A program made the position numbers and the translations under genes. Source: Aromatoleum toluclasticum ATCC 700605 (GTDB lineage: Bacteria > Pseudomonadota > Gammaproteobacteria > Burkholderiales > Rhodocyclaceae). From it: a stretch of 64,000 nt of DNA. Where the stretch lies: the NCBI RefSeq assembly GCF_000378245.1, contig NZ_KB899511.1, positions 1 to 64,000 on the forward strand, written 5' to 3'. Positions 1 to 8,185 of the stretch are shown piece after piece. How positions within the stretch are numbered: position 1 is the first letter of the stretch; each line of letters begins with the position of its first letter. The notes beneath the pieces are model-generated. The model had not been told where the DNA came from. It worked only from the letters and a program-made list of their open reading frames with translations, and ran no database searches.

Positions 1-89
1 CGCGCGATCTCTGCCTGCGAACAGCCGCTGCGCATCAAGGCCGTCATGCTGTATCGTTCCTCTTGGGTGAGCTGGTGATACTTATGCAT
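1..89 (-). mobile_element. IS30-family transposase, N-terminal part (runs off the window)
   Basis: The minus strand from position 89 reads MHKYHQLTQEERYSMTAL and continues with RSGCSQAEIA before leaving the window. This is the N-terminal helix-turn-helix (HTH_38 type) start of IS30-family transposases. A purine-rich AAAGGA lies just upstream of the ATG. Only about 29 codons are visible, so whether the element is intact cannot be judged. The terminal inverted repeat should lie roughly between 90 and 150, but without the other end I could not define it. Confidence 0.75.
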
Positions 90-119
90 CGTTGCATCCT
101 TTTTCTTGGCGGGAATTGG

Positions 120-320
120 ATGCAAGGAGTATCTCAGCTCTCCCTCCTATTTCGGGCGGCGTTGCGCTTACTTTGTGAATCCGCGATCGTCAACAAGTTC
201 TACATCAAAGACCTGATTGGTGACGGATTCAAAGAAAAGTCTGTCAAGATCGGTACCGTGGAGCAGATTTCAATGTCTATTGGTTTTCCTGTGCCAATGC
301 TTGAGACCGCTGCAGCCTAA
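120..320 (+). pseudogene. C-terminal remnant of an unidentified enzyme next to the IS30 end
   Basis: An open frame ending at a TAA (318-320) is immediately followed by an ATG. The C-terminal ~45 residues contain a YIKDLIGDGF stretch followed by IGFPVPML. They look like the end of a globular enzyme. The pattern faintly recalls the end of opine/octopine dehydrogenase-like proteins (a GVPTPL-type motif), but I cannot establish this. No good start or ribosome site is visible, and the frame begins inside or beside the IS30 end. The simplest reading is a gene truncated by the insertion. Confidence 0.3.
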
Positions 321-443
321 ATGTCAGTCAAATGGACGGTCAAAAAGCAGACGCCTTTTGACGGTCCGCCTACTTTCACTCCGGACCTCCAGAAACACAT
401 CCAGCATAATTATGAGACAGATCAAAAAGCGATTGAGGGATTC

Positions 444-1142
444 GTGAAAAAAATCGGAATCATTGGCGGTCTTGGCCCTGAGGCGACCGTTGACTACTAC
501 AAGCGCATTGTCGAGTTCTTCCACAAACACAACCAAAGCCTCTCCACGCCAGAAATCATCATCTACAGCGTCGATATTGCCCATCTATTCAAGCTCGTCA
601 CTGAACAGCGCTGGGATAGATTGGCTCAGTGGCTGGCAGAGAAGGTTTCCGCCCTCAAGAACGCAGGCGCGGACTTCGCCGTTATCTCCGCCAACACTCC
701 GCACGTCGTATTCGATCAAATTCAGGCGCAGTCGCCGCTGCCGCTAATCAGTATCGTCGAAGCCGCGCTCGAATCTGCAAGGGCTGCTGGCCTAAAAAGA
801 CTGGGACTCCTCGGCACCAAATTTACAATGCAATCTAATTTCTTCGGCGATCGGTTTGCCAAGGACGGTATAACCGTTGTTGTACCGAACGATTGCGAGC
901 AGCAATACATTCACGAAAAGCTCGTGAGTGAGATTGAACTAGGCATCTTCACTGAAGCAACTCGACGTCAGCTTTTGTCCATCATTACGAATATGCGGAA
1001 TCGTGAGAAAGTTGATGCGGTGATCCTTGGATGCACCGAGTTACCGCTGATTCTTAACGAAGGCGCCTCGGAAGTCCCATTCCTCAATACAACTGCGCTT
1101 CATGTTGCTGCTATCTGTCAGCAGTGCATGCCCGCCGTCTGA
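444..1142 (+). CDS. Aspartate/glutamate racemase family protein
   Basis: The product is 232 residues, the usual family size, starting at GTG 444 behind GAGGGA. An in-frame ATG at 321 would add 41 unrelated residues. The N-terminal KKIGIIGGLGPEATVDYY motif is typical of Asp/Glu/hydantoin racemases. The second catalytic cysteine is present (C197 in ILGCTELP). The first, normally in a CNT motif, is alanine here (ISANTPH, A83). E. coli YgeA carries Thr at the equivalent position and acts preferentially in one direction, so activity may be altered rather than lost. The substrate is unknown. The gene sits in an IS-associated accessory stretch and is less GC-rich than the core genes downstream. Confidence 0.75.
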   Translation: MKKIGIIGGLGPEATVDYYKRIVEFFHKHNQSLSTPEIIIYSVDIAHLFKLVTEQRWDRLAQWLAEKVSALKNAGADFAVISANTPHVVFDQIQAQSPLPLISIVEAALESARAAGLKRLGLLGTKFTMQSNFFGDRFAKDGITVVVPNDCEQQYIHEKLVSEIELGIFTEATRRQLLSIITNMRNREKVDAVILGCTELPLILNEGASEVPFLNTTALHVAAICQQCMPAV

Positions 1143-1199
1143 CAATCCATTCCAGCGGACAAAAAGCTGCGTTTTTTCCGTCGACTGAGCTTTTACGTT

Positions 1200-1670
1200 A
1201 TGCATCGCACCAGTATCGGTCGCAGCAAGCGAATTGCGCTGATAATGGGCGCCTTGTTCCTGACTCTCGGAACATTCATTGGGCGCGGTGGGAATTTTGA
1301 GCGCTTACTGGGGGGATACGGAAATTGAAAGAAATGGCCTTTGCGCGGTGGGCCACGTCACGAAGAAAGAGCTGTTTCTCGTGGCGAATGGTGACAGCGA
1401 CTACATCGTCGAATATTGGTTGGTCTTGCCACGCGGCGAAAGAGTCGAGGTGAGTCGTGGCGTCAGCAAGCGCCTCTGGAAATGCGTCGAAAAGGGCGGA
1501 ACATTTGCGGTTCTTTACTCTGCCGCCAACCCGAATCGCAATTTCTCAGTTGCGGGTGGCGTCACTTCAGTGGGGCTCACCACATACTTTCTGTCCTTGC
1601 TGCCGCGTTTGCAATCTTCGGCGACCTGCTCGTTCGCGGCGCTTTTCACATGCGGAGCACGGATGCATAG
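1200..1670 (+). pseudogene. Small membrane-protein gene, apparently frame-disrupted
   Basis: Three pieces in two frames read as one protein. From ATG 1200 a hydrophobic N-terminus ends at TGA 1326-1328. A second frame (about 1310-1590) carries a soluble segment with VEYWLVLPRGERVEVS. A third piece, back in the first frame, ends at TAG 1668-1670 with a plausible membrane helix (ILSVLAAAFAIFGDLLVRG). The first switch lies near a run of six G at 1310-1315. This fits a decayed two-helix membrane protein, or sequencing errors at homopolymers. No family recognised. Confidence 0.4.
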
Positions 1671-1974
1671 GATGGCACCGCGAACGCTCGTCGTTCTAAT
1701 GCCAATACTGCTGAATCCAGCGCTCGCTGCTGAGGACGTACCGAAGGACGTCGCGGAATTTTTGAAACGGGGCGATCTCTGCGAGCACTTCCGGCAAGAA
1801 CCTTGGCCGGAGGGCAGATCAGAAGAAGAAACAGAAAGAAGAGCGTTTATCGTCAAACAGATTGAGGAGTTCTGCACAGGGTTGCCAGAGGCCGCTTTCA
1901 ACCTTCAGGAAAGATACCGTGGCAATCCGTCTGTACTTAAAGAACTGAACGAGGCAAAGAAATGGGCAGAATGA
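1663..1974 (+). CDS. Small secreted hypothetical protein
   Basis: A 103-residue product with a clear N-terminal signal peptide (PRTLVVLMPILLNPALAAED). Start chosen at ATG 1663 because GGAG lies 5 nt upstream; ATG 1672 is an alternative. The mature part is charged and contains an RGDLCEHF...C pattern with two cysteines and a C-terminal LKELNEAKKW helix. I recall similar short periplasmic proteins in integron-like and other accessory regions of proteobacteria. No function can be assigned. It overlaps the end of the disrupted upstream gene by 8 nt. Confidence 0.5.
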   Translation: MHRMAPRTLVVLMPILLNPALAAEDVPKDVAEFLKRGDLCEHFRQEPWPEGRSEEETERRAFIVKQIEEFCTGLPEAAFNLQERYRGNPSVLKELNEAKKWAE

Positions 1975-2005
1975 ATCTACCTAACCACAGCCCAACTGCG
2001 CTGCG

Positions 2006-2068
2006 CTCCGACCGTCGGAGGAAATGGCTGCTTATCTTGAAGCCTGCCTGGAAGAAGCGGATCATTTC
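2006..2068 (+). pseudogene. Remnant of a HigA-like addiction-module antitoxin
   Basis: The frame encodes LRPSEEMAAYLEACLEEAD. This matches the N-terminal pattern of the putative addiction-module antidote (HTH) family, in which a YL-x2-LEE segment precedes the ALGDIARAKGM helix. The similarity stops after about 20 codons and no HTH follows. I read it as a leftover fragment, consistent with the decayed character of 1-2.5 kb. Confidence 0.35.
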
Positions 2069-2097
2069 CCGGTTCTGCGCTTCATAGGGATCCGCCC

Positions 2098-2454
2098 ATG
2101 CCACTTCTGTTCTCCTACGGCACCCTGCAACAGGAAAACGTCCAGCTTGCAACCTTCGGACGGCTTCTTTCCGGCACCCCTGACGCTCTCGTTGGCTACG
2201 AGCAGTCCATGGTGGCAATCGACGACCCGGAGGTAGTGCGTACCAGCGGAAAGACGCATCATCCCATCGTCCGGTACACGGGCACCGCCGATGCACGAGT
2301 TTCAGGCACCGTGTTTGAGATCACGGACCAGGAGCTGGAGCAGGCTGATGCCTATGAGGTTTCGGCCTACGAGAGGGTTGCCGCGCCACTGGCATCCGGC
2401 GGCACTGCTTGGGTCTACGTCGATGCCAGTTGTGGGCGGGCGCGTCGTCGTTGA
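2098..2454 (+). CDS. Gamma-glutamylcyclotransferase (GGCT/AIG2-like) family protein
   Basis: A 118-residue protein beginning MPLLFSYGTLQ, the YGTL substrate-loop signature of AIG2-like/GGCT-fold proteins. The conserved acidic region with the family's catalytic Glu is present as LEQADAYEVSAYER. Such enzymes cyclise gamma-glutamyl amines to 5-oxoproline; the substrate here is unknown. The ribosome site is weak (AGGGATCC). The C-terminus is a short Arg-rich tail, so the last strand may be degenerate. Confidence 0.7.
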   Translation: MPLLFSYGTLQQENVQLATFGRLLSGTPDALVGYEQSMVAIDDPEVVRTSGKTHHPIVRYTGTADARVSGTVFEITDQELEQADAYEVSAYERVAAPLASGGTAWVYVDASCGRARRR

Positions 2455-2547
2455 GGTGGATGTTTGTGTTCGGCTTCGGCTTGCCGACCTTCCACGCGCT
2501 TCCTCGCGACGCGGCCTGATCCTGCGCTCCGTGCAAGGAGGCGGCGC

Positions 2548-2575
2548 TTCACGAGCCGACATGTCGGTTTATAAT
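2548..2575 (+). promoter_or_regulatory. Sigma-70 promoter of the MarR gene
   Basis: A perfect -10 hexamer TATAAT (2570-2575) lies 16 bp after TTCACG (2548-2553, 4/6 match to TTGACA), about 30 bp before the MarR start. ATAAT (2571-2575) and ATTAT (2587-2591) form an inverted repeat spanning the transcription start, a plausible autoregulatory operator. Confidence 0.5.
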
Positions 2576-2606
2576 CAGCAGTACTTATTATCACGACTAC
2601 CTTCTC

Positions 2607-3035
2607 GTGGCCCTCAGCGAAATCAGCTTCACCCTCCTGCTTGCCGATGCCGCCCGACAGATGCGGCACTCGTTTGTCGCGACGCTTCACGACAGCCCGC
2701 TGACGCTCGCGCGGGCGCGGGTGCTGATCCACCTGGAGCGTAACGAGGGCATTCGGCAGGTGGCCCTGGCGGAACTGCTGGAGATCCAGCCGATGACCTT
2801 GGTGCGGATGATCGACCAACTCACAAGCGAGGGCCTGGTCGAGCGGCGGCCCGATCCGGCCGACCGGCGCGCGCACCGGCTGTACCTGACCGAATCGGCG
2901 CGGCCGCAACTCGAGATCATCGCGGAGGTGGGCGTCGCGGTGCGGGAAAAGGCGTTGGCGGGCATGACCGAAGCGGAGCGGGCGCAGACGATCGCGCTGC
3001 TCGAGCGCATCTGCCGCAACCTCGCGACGGAGTGA
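2607..3035 (+). CDS. MarR-family transcriptional regulator
   Basis: A 142-residue winged-helix repressor of the MarR type, starting at GTG 2607. Features are the LARARVLIHLERNEG dimer/HTH entry, recognition region LAELLEIQPMTLVRMIDQL, and the wing LVERRPDPADRRAHRLYLTE with the DRR signature conserved in MarR proteins. It is convergent with the response regulator gene (17 bp between stops). Its position beside an aromatic-acid operon suggests it may sense an aromatic acid or CoA thioester, but no operator was identified in the ligase/AOR intergenic region. Confidence 0.85.
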   Translation: MALSEISFTLLLADAARQMRHSFVATLHDSPLTLARARVLIHLERNEGIRQVALAELLEIQPMTLVRMIDQLTSEGLVERRPDPADRRAHRLYLTESARPQLEIIAEVGVAVREKALAGMTEAERAQTIALLERICRNLATE

Positions 3036-3051
3036 GCGAGCTCCCCTTCCG

Positions 3052-4419
3052 CTAACTCACGGCAGCAGTCGAGCGCAGCACACGATAGACGGTGGAGCGC
3101 GAGACGCCGAGTGCCTGTGCGGCGGCGCTGACATTGCCGCCAAGCTGCTCCAGCACCCAGGTCACGTAGTCGCGCTCGACCTGTTCCAGGGGCACGATTC
3201 CGGTGAAGGCACGCTCGGGCGACGGTTGCGGGGCGGGATTTTCGAGCGGCAGGCGCAGCATTGCGCACACGCTGTCTTCGTCGATGCTGTGGCGATCGCC
3301 GAACGCGACGAGGCGTTCGATGGCGTTGCGCAGTTCGCGCACGTTGCCGGGCCAGCGGTAGGCGCACAGGCGCGCGAGCGCGGCCGGCGTGAGCTGGGGC
3401 GGCGCGGCGGTGCGTGCGCTGCGGCGTATGAGGTGGTCCACCAGCAGCGGGATGTCCTCGACGCGCTCGCGCAGCGGCGGCACCGGGATATGCACGACGT
3501 TGAGGCGGTACAGCAGGTCGTGGCGGAATTTGCCTTCGGCGACGAGCGCGTCGAGGTCGCGGTGCGTGGCGGCAACGACGCGCGCCTCGGTGCGACGCAG
3601 CGCGGTGGCGCCGAGCTGGCGGAATTCGCCGGAGTCGAGCACGCGCAGCAGCTTGGCCTGGCAGGCGGCGGGGAGTTCGCCGATTTCGTCGAGAAACAGC
3701 GTGCCGGCGCTGGCAACCTGGAAGAGCCCTTCCTTGTCCGCCGTCGCGCCGGAAAAAGCGCCGCGCTTGTGGCCGAAGAGCTCGCTTTCGACGAGGTCGT
3801 CGTCGAGCAGGCCGCAGTTGAGCGGCACGTAGGCTTCGGCGGCGCGCGGGCTCCAGCGGTGCAGCAGGCTGGCGACGATCTCCTTGCCGGCCCCGCTCTC
3901 GCCGGTGACGAGGACGGGCAGGTCGAGCGGCGCGGCCTTGCGCACGAGCTCCAGCGTGCGCTGCCACGCGGCGCTGCGGCCGATGACGGCGGTGTCGTCG
4001 GAACCGCGCAGCAGGGCGACCTCGGCGCTGAGGGCGGCGCAGCGGCGCGCGAGCATGCGCTTTTCCAGCGCGCGTTCGACGACGATGTCGAGTTCGGTGA
4101 GCTTGTACGGCTTGGAGAGGTAGTCGAAGGCGCCCAGTTTCATCGCCGAGATGGCGCTGTCGACGTTGCCGTGGCCGGTGAGGATCACGACTTCGACCTG
4201 GGGGTCGAGCTGTTTGAGGCGCTTGAGGACCTCGATGCCGTCGATGCCGGGCATCTTGATATCCACCAGCGCGAGATCGACGCCGCCGTGCTGCGCACAT
4301 TCGAGCGCCGCCTCGCCGTCCGCCGCCTCGCTCAGCCGGTAGCCGGCGCGGCCGAGGCGGCTGGTGAGGAGCTGGCGGTACAGCGCTTCGTCATCGACGA
4401 TGAGGATGTGCCCTTTCAT
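3052..4419 (-). CDS. NtrC-type sigma-54-dependent response regulator
   Basis: A 455-residue three-domain activator. Receiver (1-120) has phospho-acceptor D53 (LVDIKMPG) and K103. The AAA+ domain has Walker A GESGAGKE (173-180) and Walker B LFLDEIGE. The sigma-54 contact loop is GAFSGA at 220-225, where GAFTGA is the norm. The C-terminus is a Fis-type HTH (NVSAAAQALGVSRSTVYRVL). Start at ATG 4419, whose first four bases overlap the kinase stop (ATGA), so the two are translationally coupled. It presumably drives a sigma-54 promoter for the adjacent catabolic genes, but I found no convincing -24/-12 element in their intergenic regions. Confidence 0.92.
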   Translation of the reverse strand: MKGHILIVDDEALYRQLLTSRLGRAGYRLSEAADGEAALECAQHGGVDLALVDIKMPGIDGIEVLKRLKQLDPQVEVVILTGHGNVDSAISAMKLGAFDYLSKPYKLTELDIVVERALEKRMLARRCAALSAEVALLRGSDDTAVIGRSAAWQRTLELVRKAAPLDLPVLVTGESGAGKEIVASLLHRWSPRAAEAYVPLNCGLLDDDLVESELFGHKRGAFSGATADKEGLFQVASAGTLFLDEIGELPAACQAKLLRVLDSGEFRQLGATALRRTEARVVAATHRDLDALVAEGKFRHDLLYRLNVVHIPVPPLRERVEDIPLLVDHLIRRSARTAAPPQLTPAALARLCAYRWPGNVRELRNAIERLVAFGDRHSIDEDSVCAMLRLPLENPAPQPSPERAFTGIVPLEQVERDYVTWVLEQLGGNVSAAAQALGVSRSTVYRVLRSTAAVS

Positions 4420-6569
4420 TGCAGTCTTGCCTCGATGCCCCCGTCGGCGCCCACCTCGTCGACGGGAAGATGGATGCGGAACCACGCGCCGCCTTCGGGA
4501 CGGTTGCCGCATTCGATGCGCCCGCCCAGTTCGGACATGATCCCGTAGCAGATCGACAGCCCCAGCCCCGTACCGCGCCCGGGGGCCTTGGTGGTGAAGA
4601 AGGGATCGAACACGTGGTCTATGACGCCCGACGCCAGCCCCGGGCCTTCGTCGAGCACGTCGAGCTCCACTGTGGCCCCCGACGGGCGCAGCGTGACCAG
4701 GATCCGGCCGCGGCCGTCCATCGCGTCACGGGCGTTCTTCACGAGGTTGCGCAGGACCTGGTCCAACAGAGTGGGATTGGTCGCGACCGTCGGCAGCGGC
4801 CCTTCCGCGCGCAACTCGACGTCGAGGCCGCGAGTCAGCCCGAGCTCGCGATACGAATCCAGGCGCTCGCGCACGAGCATCGCGACATCGACGACTTCCA
4901 GCGGAACGGCCTGCTTGCGCGAGAACAGCAGCAGGTTGTCGGTGATGGCCTTGCAGCGCTGCGCCTGTTCCTGGATGGTGGTGAGCCCCTGGCGCAGGAT
5001 GTCGAAGTCCGGGTTCGACTGCGCTCCCGGAATCGATTCCATCAGCGCCTGCAATTCCTCGGCAAAGCCGGAGACGAGGCCGAGCGGGTTGTTGATCTCG
5101 TGCGCGATGCCCGACGCGAACTGCCCGAGCGCACTGAGGCGGTTGGCCTGCGCGAGCTGGCGTTCCATCTCGCGGCGTGCCGTGATGTCCCGCGCGACGC
5201 CGATCACGCCTTCGGGCCGCCCGCCGGTCGACAGCACCGCCGAGCTGACCTCCAGCAGGCGGTTCGATGCGCCGCCCGGCGCGAGCATGATCTCGAAAGG
5301 CGGTGCCCCCTCCCCCGCCAGACGCCGGCGGAAATCGCGCTCCACGCGCAAGGCCGAGGAATGCAGCATCAGCTCGGCGCAACTGCGGCCGATGGCGCGA
5401 TCCGCGGGCACGCCCAGCAGTTCGGCCATGCGTGCGTTGACGAAGCTGAAGCGCCCGTGGAGATCGAGGACATACACGGCGTCGTTGATGATGTCCTGGA
5501 TCTGCTGCTCGCGGTTTTCCAGGCGCGCGGCGTACTCGGTGAGCTTGCGCTCGCGCTCCTGCTGCGCGGTGATGTCGATGGCGAGTCCGCTGTAGCCGAC
5601 GATCTTGTCGTCCTTGAACACCGGCTCGACCTGCAGCCGCATCGGCACGGGCTGCCCTGCAGCATCGCGCATCACGACGTCGAGCCGCGTGGCTGCCCGC
5701 GCGCTGGCGATGCTCTTGAGGAAGTTCGACGCCGCCACGCGGTATTCGGGCTGGACGAGGTCGCGCAGGCGCATGTTCGGCAGCTGTTCCGGCGTGATGC
5801 CCAGCCGCGTCCGCCCTGCCTTGTTGAGCTGCAGCATGCGGCCCGAGACGTGCAGCGCGAACACCATCTCGGGCAGGTCCTCGATGAGGTTGCGGTAACG
5901 CTGCTCGGACGCTTCCAGCTCGCGCGTGCGCTCGTACACCTTGCCTTCGAGGACGTTGATGCGGTCCTTGATGTTGAGGGGCTGGAAGTACTTGCGCAGA
6001 CCTTCGAATTCCGGCGCACAGTCCGCGGCATTCATCAGCGTCCACGAGCAGTGCGCGTCGCCGCGCCCCTCGCATTCGTGCTCGACGCAGATCATGTCGG
6101 TCTGGAACACGTAGGACGCGAAGCCCGACGCGTAGCCGGCAAGCGTCCAGCACACTGCCTCGCCGGACTGTCCGAAGAGCCGCAGGTGCTGCTCGGCCTC
6201 GTAGGAATTGCGCCAGTTGCCGCTCATGCGGTAATGCCCGCGCTCGCGGTCGACCTCGACGCTGCGCGTCTCGACCTCCGCGATGCCCGAGAACATATGC
6301 ACGCGCGGCCCGCCGCGGACGAACTCCTCCAGCGTGTCGGGATGCATGAACCCCGGCAGCAGGCCCGCGTCCTCGAAGCCGCAGCTGAAACCGTAGCGAG
6401 TGAGAATTACCTTCGCGATGTCTGCGCCGAGCGTCTCGACCAGTTCCTTGCGCAGCGCACCCATCGCGTCGGTGTGCAGCAGGATCGCGCGCCGACCGCT
6501 GAACTGTATCGCCCCGCTGTCGGGCGCGAACTCCACCAGGGAGTAGAAATCCAGCTGATCGGCGCGCAT
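4416..6569 (-). CDS. Hybrid sensor histidine kinase with XylR_N and V4R sensor domains
   Basis: 717 residues. Residues 1-~100 match the XylR_N activator domain and ~110-190 the V4R domain, with its conserved cysteines at C161, C166 and C174 (CVEHECEGRGDAHC). After a short coiled coil (200-225) come two PAS domains (~225-340 and 355-470). The kinase core has H-box GIAHEINNPLG (H490), N-box NLVKNARDAM, and G-boxes DEGPGL and GTGLGLS. There is no membrane segment, so it is cytoplasmic. XylR_N-V4R modules in XylR/DmpR/PoxR bind aromatics and sit directly on a sigma-54 activator. Here they sit on a kinase whose partner activator is the overlapping downstream gene. Aromatic effector binding is inferred. 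Confidence 0.88.
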   Translation of the reverse strand: MRADQLDFYSLVEFAPDSGAIQFSGRRAILLHTDAMGALRKELVETLGADIAKVILTRYGFSCGFEDAGLLPGFMHPDTLEEFVRGGPRVHMFSGIAEVETRSVEVDRERGHYRMSGNWRNSYEAEQHLRLFGQSGEAVCWTLAGYASGFASYVFQTDMICVEHECEGRGDAHCSWTLMNAADCAPEFEGLRKYFQPLNIKDRINVLEGKVYERTRELEASEQRYRNLIEDLPEMVFALHVSGRMLQLNKAGRTRLGITPEQLPNMRLRDLVQPEYRVAASNFLKSIASARAATRLDVVMRDAAGQPVPMRLQVEPVFKDDKIVGYSGLAIDITAQQERERKLTEYAARLENREQQIQDIINDAVYVLDLHGRFSFVNARMAELLGVPADRAIGRSCAELMLHSSALRVERDFRRRLAGEGAPPFEIMLAPGGASNRLLEVSSAVLSTGGRPEGVIGVARDITARREMERQLAQANRLSALGQFASGIAHEINNPLGLVSGFAEELQALMESIPGAQSNPDFDILRQGLTTIQEQAQRCKAITDNLLLFSRKQAVPLEVVDVAMLVRERLDSYRELGLTRGLDVELRAEGPLPTVATNPTLLDQVLRNLVKNARDAMDGRGRILVTLRPSGATVELDVLDEGPGLASGVIDHVFDPFFTTKAPGRGTGLGLSICYGIMSELGGRIECGNRPEGGAWFRIHLPVDEVGADGGIEARLQ

Positions 6570-6681
6570 CTTGTCCCGGTCCTGACGACTCAGGTTCCGA
6601 TCATATCCCGATTATCCGGTCCCGCACCGCCGCATGGGGCGGAAGCCGGACCGGAACCATTCGCGATACCGCAGGGCACGC

Positions 6682-8073
6682 TCAGTGGGCGCCCTGCACC
6701 TGCTCCTTGAGATACAACGCATCGCCTGCCGGTGCCTCGCCCTGCTCCGGGGCGGTTTCCGGGTGGAAGAACTGCTTGACGACCAGGGCAGTCATGGCGA
6801 GCAGGCCGGGAATCGCGACGACCATGAACACCTCGCTGAACCCGAGTTTGCGGCGCGCGAGTTCGGCCACCAGGAAGGAGCCGGCAATGCCGCCGAAACG
6901 GCCGATACCGAGCATCCACGCAACACCAGTGGCACGCCCCTGCGTCGGATAGAACGTGGCAGCGAGCGCCGGCATCGACACCTGCGCGGCGTTCATCATG
7001 GTGCCGGCGAGGAACACCACGACCACCAGCGCCCCGACGTTGCCCACCGTCTGCCCGATCGCAAACACCGACACTGCGGTGAGCGCATAGGCGATGGCGA
7101 CGATGCGATTGCCGTTGAAGCGGTCCATCAGCCAGCCGACGAACACCGCCGCGCAACCGCCGAGGGGGAACAGGGCGGAGATCAATGTGGCCGTCTTGGG
7201 ATCGAGGCCGGCATCCTTGAACAGGATGGGCATCCAGTTGATCAGCGCGTAGAAGATCACCAGGCCCATGAAATAGGCAAGCCACAGCATCACCGAGCCG
7301 ACGATGCGGGAGCGTGACAGCACCACGCCCAGGCCGCTCTTTCCATCGGCAACGGCAACGGTCTCGGTAAGGCGGAAGGATGAGGCATGCGCTGCAGCGG
7401 CGGAGATGCGCCCGAGCACGGCACGGATACGCTCCGTCGGCAGCCCCTTCGCCACCAGGTAACGCACCGATTCCGGCAACCAGACCAGCATCACCGCAAC
7501 CAGCACGATGGGAGCGATGCCGCCAAGCACCAGCACGCTACGCCAGCCGAAGTGCGGGATCATCCACGCCGCCAGGAAGCCGCCAAACGCAGCACCAAGG
7601 GGAAAACCGGAGAACATCGCCGTGGTGATCAGGGCCCGACGCTTTGACGGAGAGTATTCGCTGATGAGCGTGACCGCGTTGGGCATCGCCGCACCCAGGC
7701 CGATTCCCGTCAGGAAGCGCAGGACCGTGAGAACCTGCAGATCCGATGCAAATGCCGACACCAGGCTCGCGGCTGCGAACACCAGCACCGCCACGTTCAG
7801 CACCAGCCTGCGTCCCAGGCGGTCCGCCAGCGGGCCCGACAACAGCGCCCCGCCCGCAAGCCCGAACAGTGCCGCGCTCAGCACCGGCGCCAGGTCCGGT
7901 TTGGTGACACCCCATTCCTGAATGAGCGAGGGCGCGATGTACCCGATCGCCGCAGTGTCGAAACCGTCCAGCAGCACGATCAGGAAGCACAGGACGAAGA
8001 TGAGCCACTGGAAGGCGGAAAAGGGCTCGTGGTCTATGAAGGACTGGACGTCGACGGCGTTATTGGTGGACAC
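6682..8073 (-). CDS. MFS transporter, AAHS (aromatic acid:H+ symporter) type
   Basis: 463 residues from GTG 8073, which has GAGGAGACAACC just upstream; longer frames lack a ribosome site. There are twelve predicted membrane segments. The first helix carries LLDGFDTAAIGYIAPSL, the DGFD motif of the PcaK/BenK-type aromatic acid symporters, and the loop 2-3 motif GPLADRLGRR is present. It lies between the ligase gene (upstream, same strand) and the kinase-regulator pair, so it probably imports the aromatic acid that the ligase activates. The specific substrate cannot be told from sequence. Confidence 0.85.
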   Translation of the reverse strand: MSTNNAVDVQSFIDHEPFSAFQWLIFVLCFLIVLLDGFDTAAIGYIAPSLIQEWGVTKPDLAPVLSAALFGLAGGALLSGPLADRLGRRLVLNVAVLVFAAASLVSAFASDLQVLTVLRFLTGIGLGAAMPNAVTLISEYSPSKRRALITTAMFSGFPLGAAFGGFLAAWMIPHFGWRSVLVLGGIAPIVLVAVMLVWLPESVRYLVAKGLPTERIRAVLGRISAAAAHASSFRLTETVAVADGKSGLGVVLSRSRIVGSVMLWLAYFMGLVIFYALINWMPILFKDAGLDPKTATLISALFPLGGCAAVFVGWLMDRFNGNRIVAIAYALTAVSVFAIGQTVGNVGALVVVVFLAGTMMNAAQVSMPALAATFYPTQGRATGVAWMLGIGRFGGIAGSFLVAELARRKLGFSEVFMVVAIPGLLAMTALVVKQFFHPETAPEQGEAPAGDALYLKEQVQGAH

Positions 8074-8185
8074 GGTTGTCTCCTCGGTGGCCGGATGGTT
8101 TAGCGGCTGCGGGGTGGCCTTCCCTCGACAGCCTCTCTTTGCTTCAGGTGGGTCAGCCCCGGATGGGGCCGCCCGATCCGGTTCG

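Noticed and set aside
4419-6710. Long open frame opposite the histidine kinase
   Set aside because: No domains and biased composition; the minus-strand kinase has all kinase motifs.
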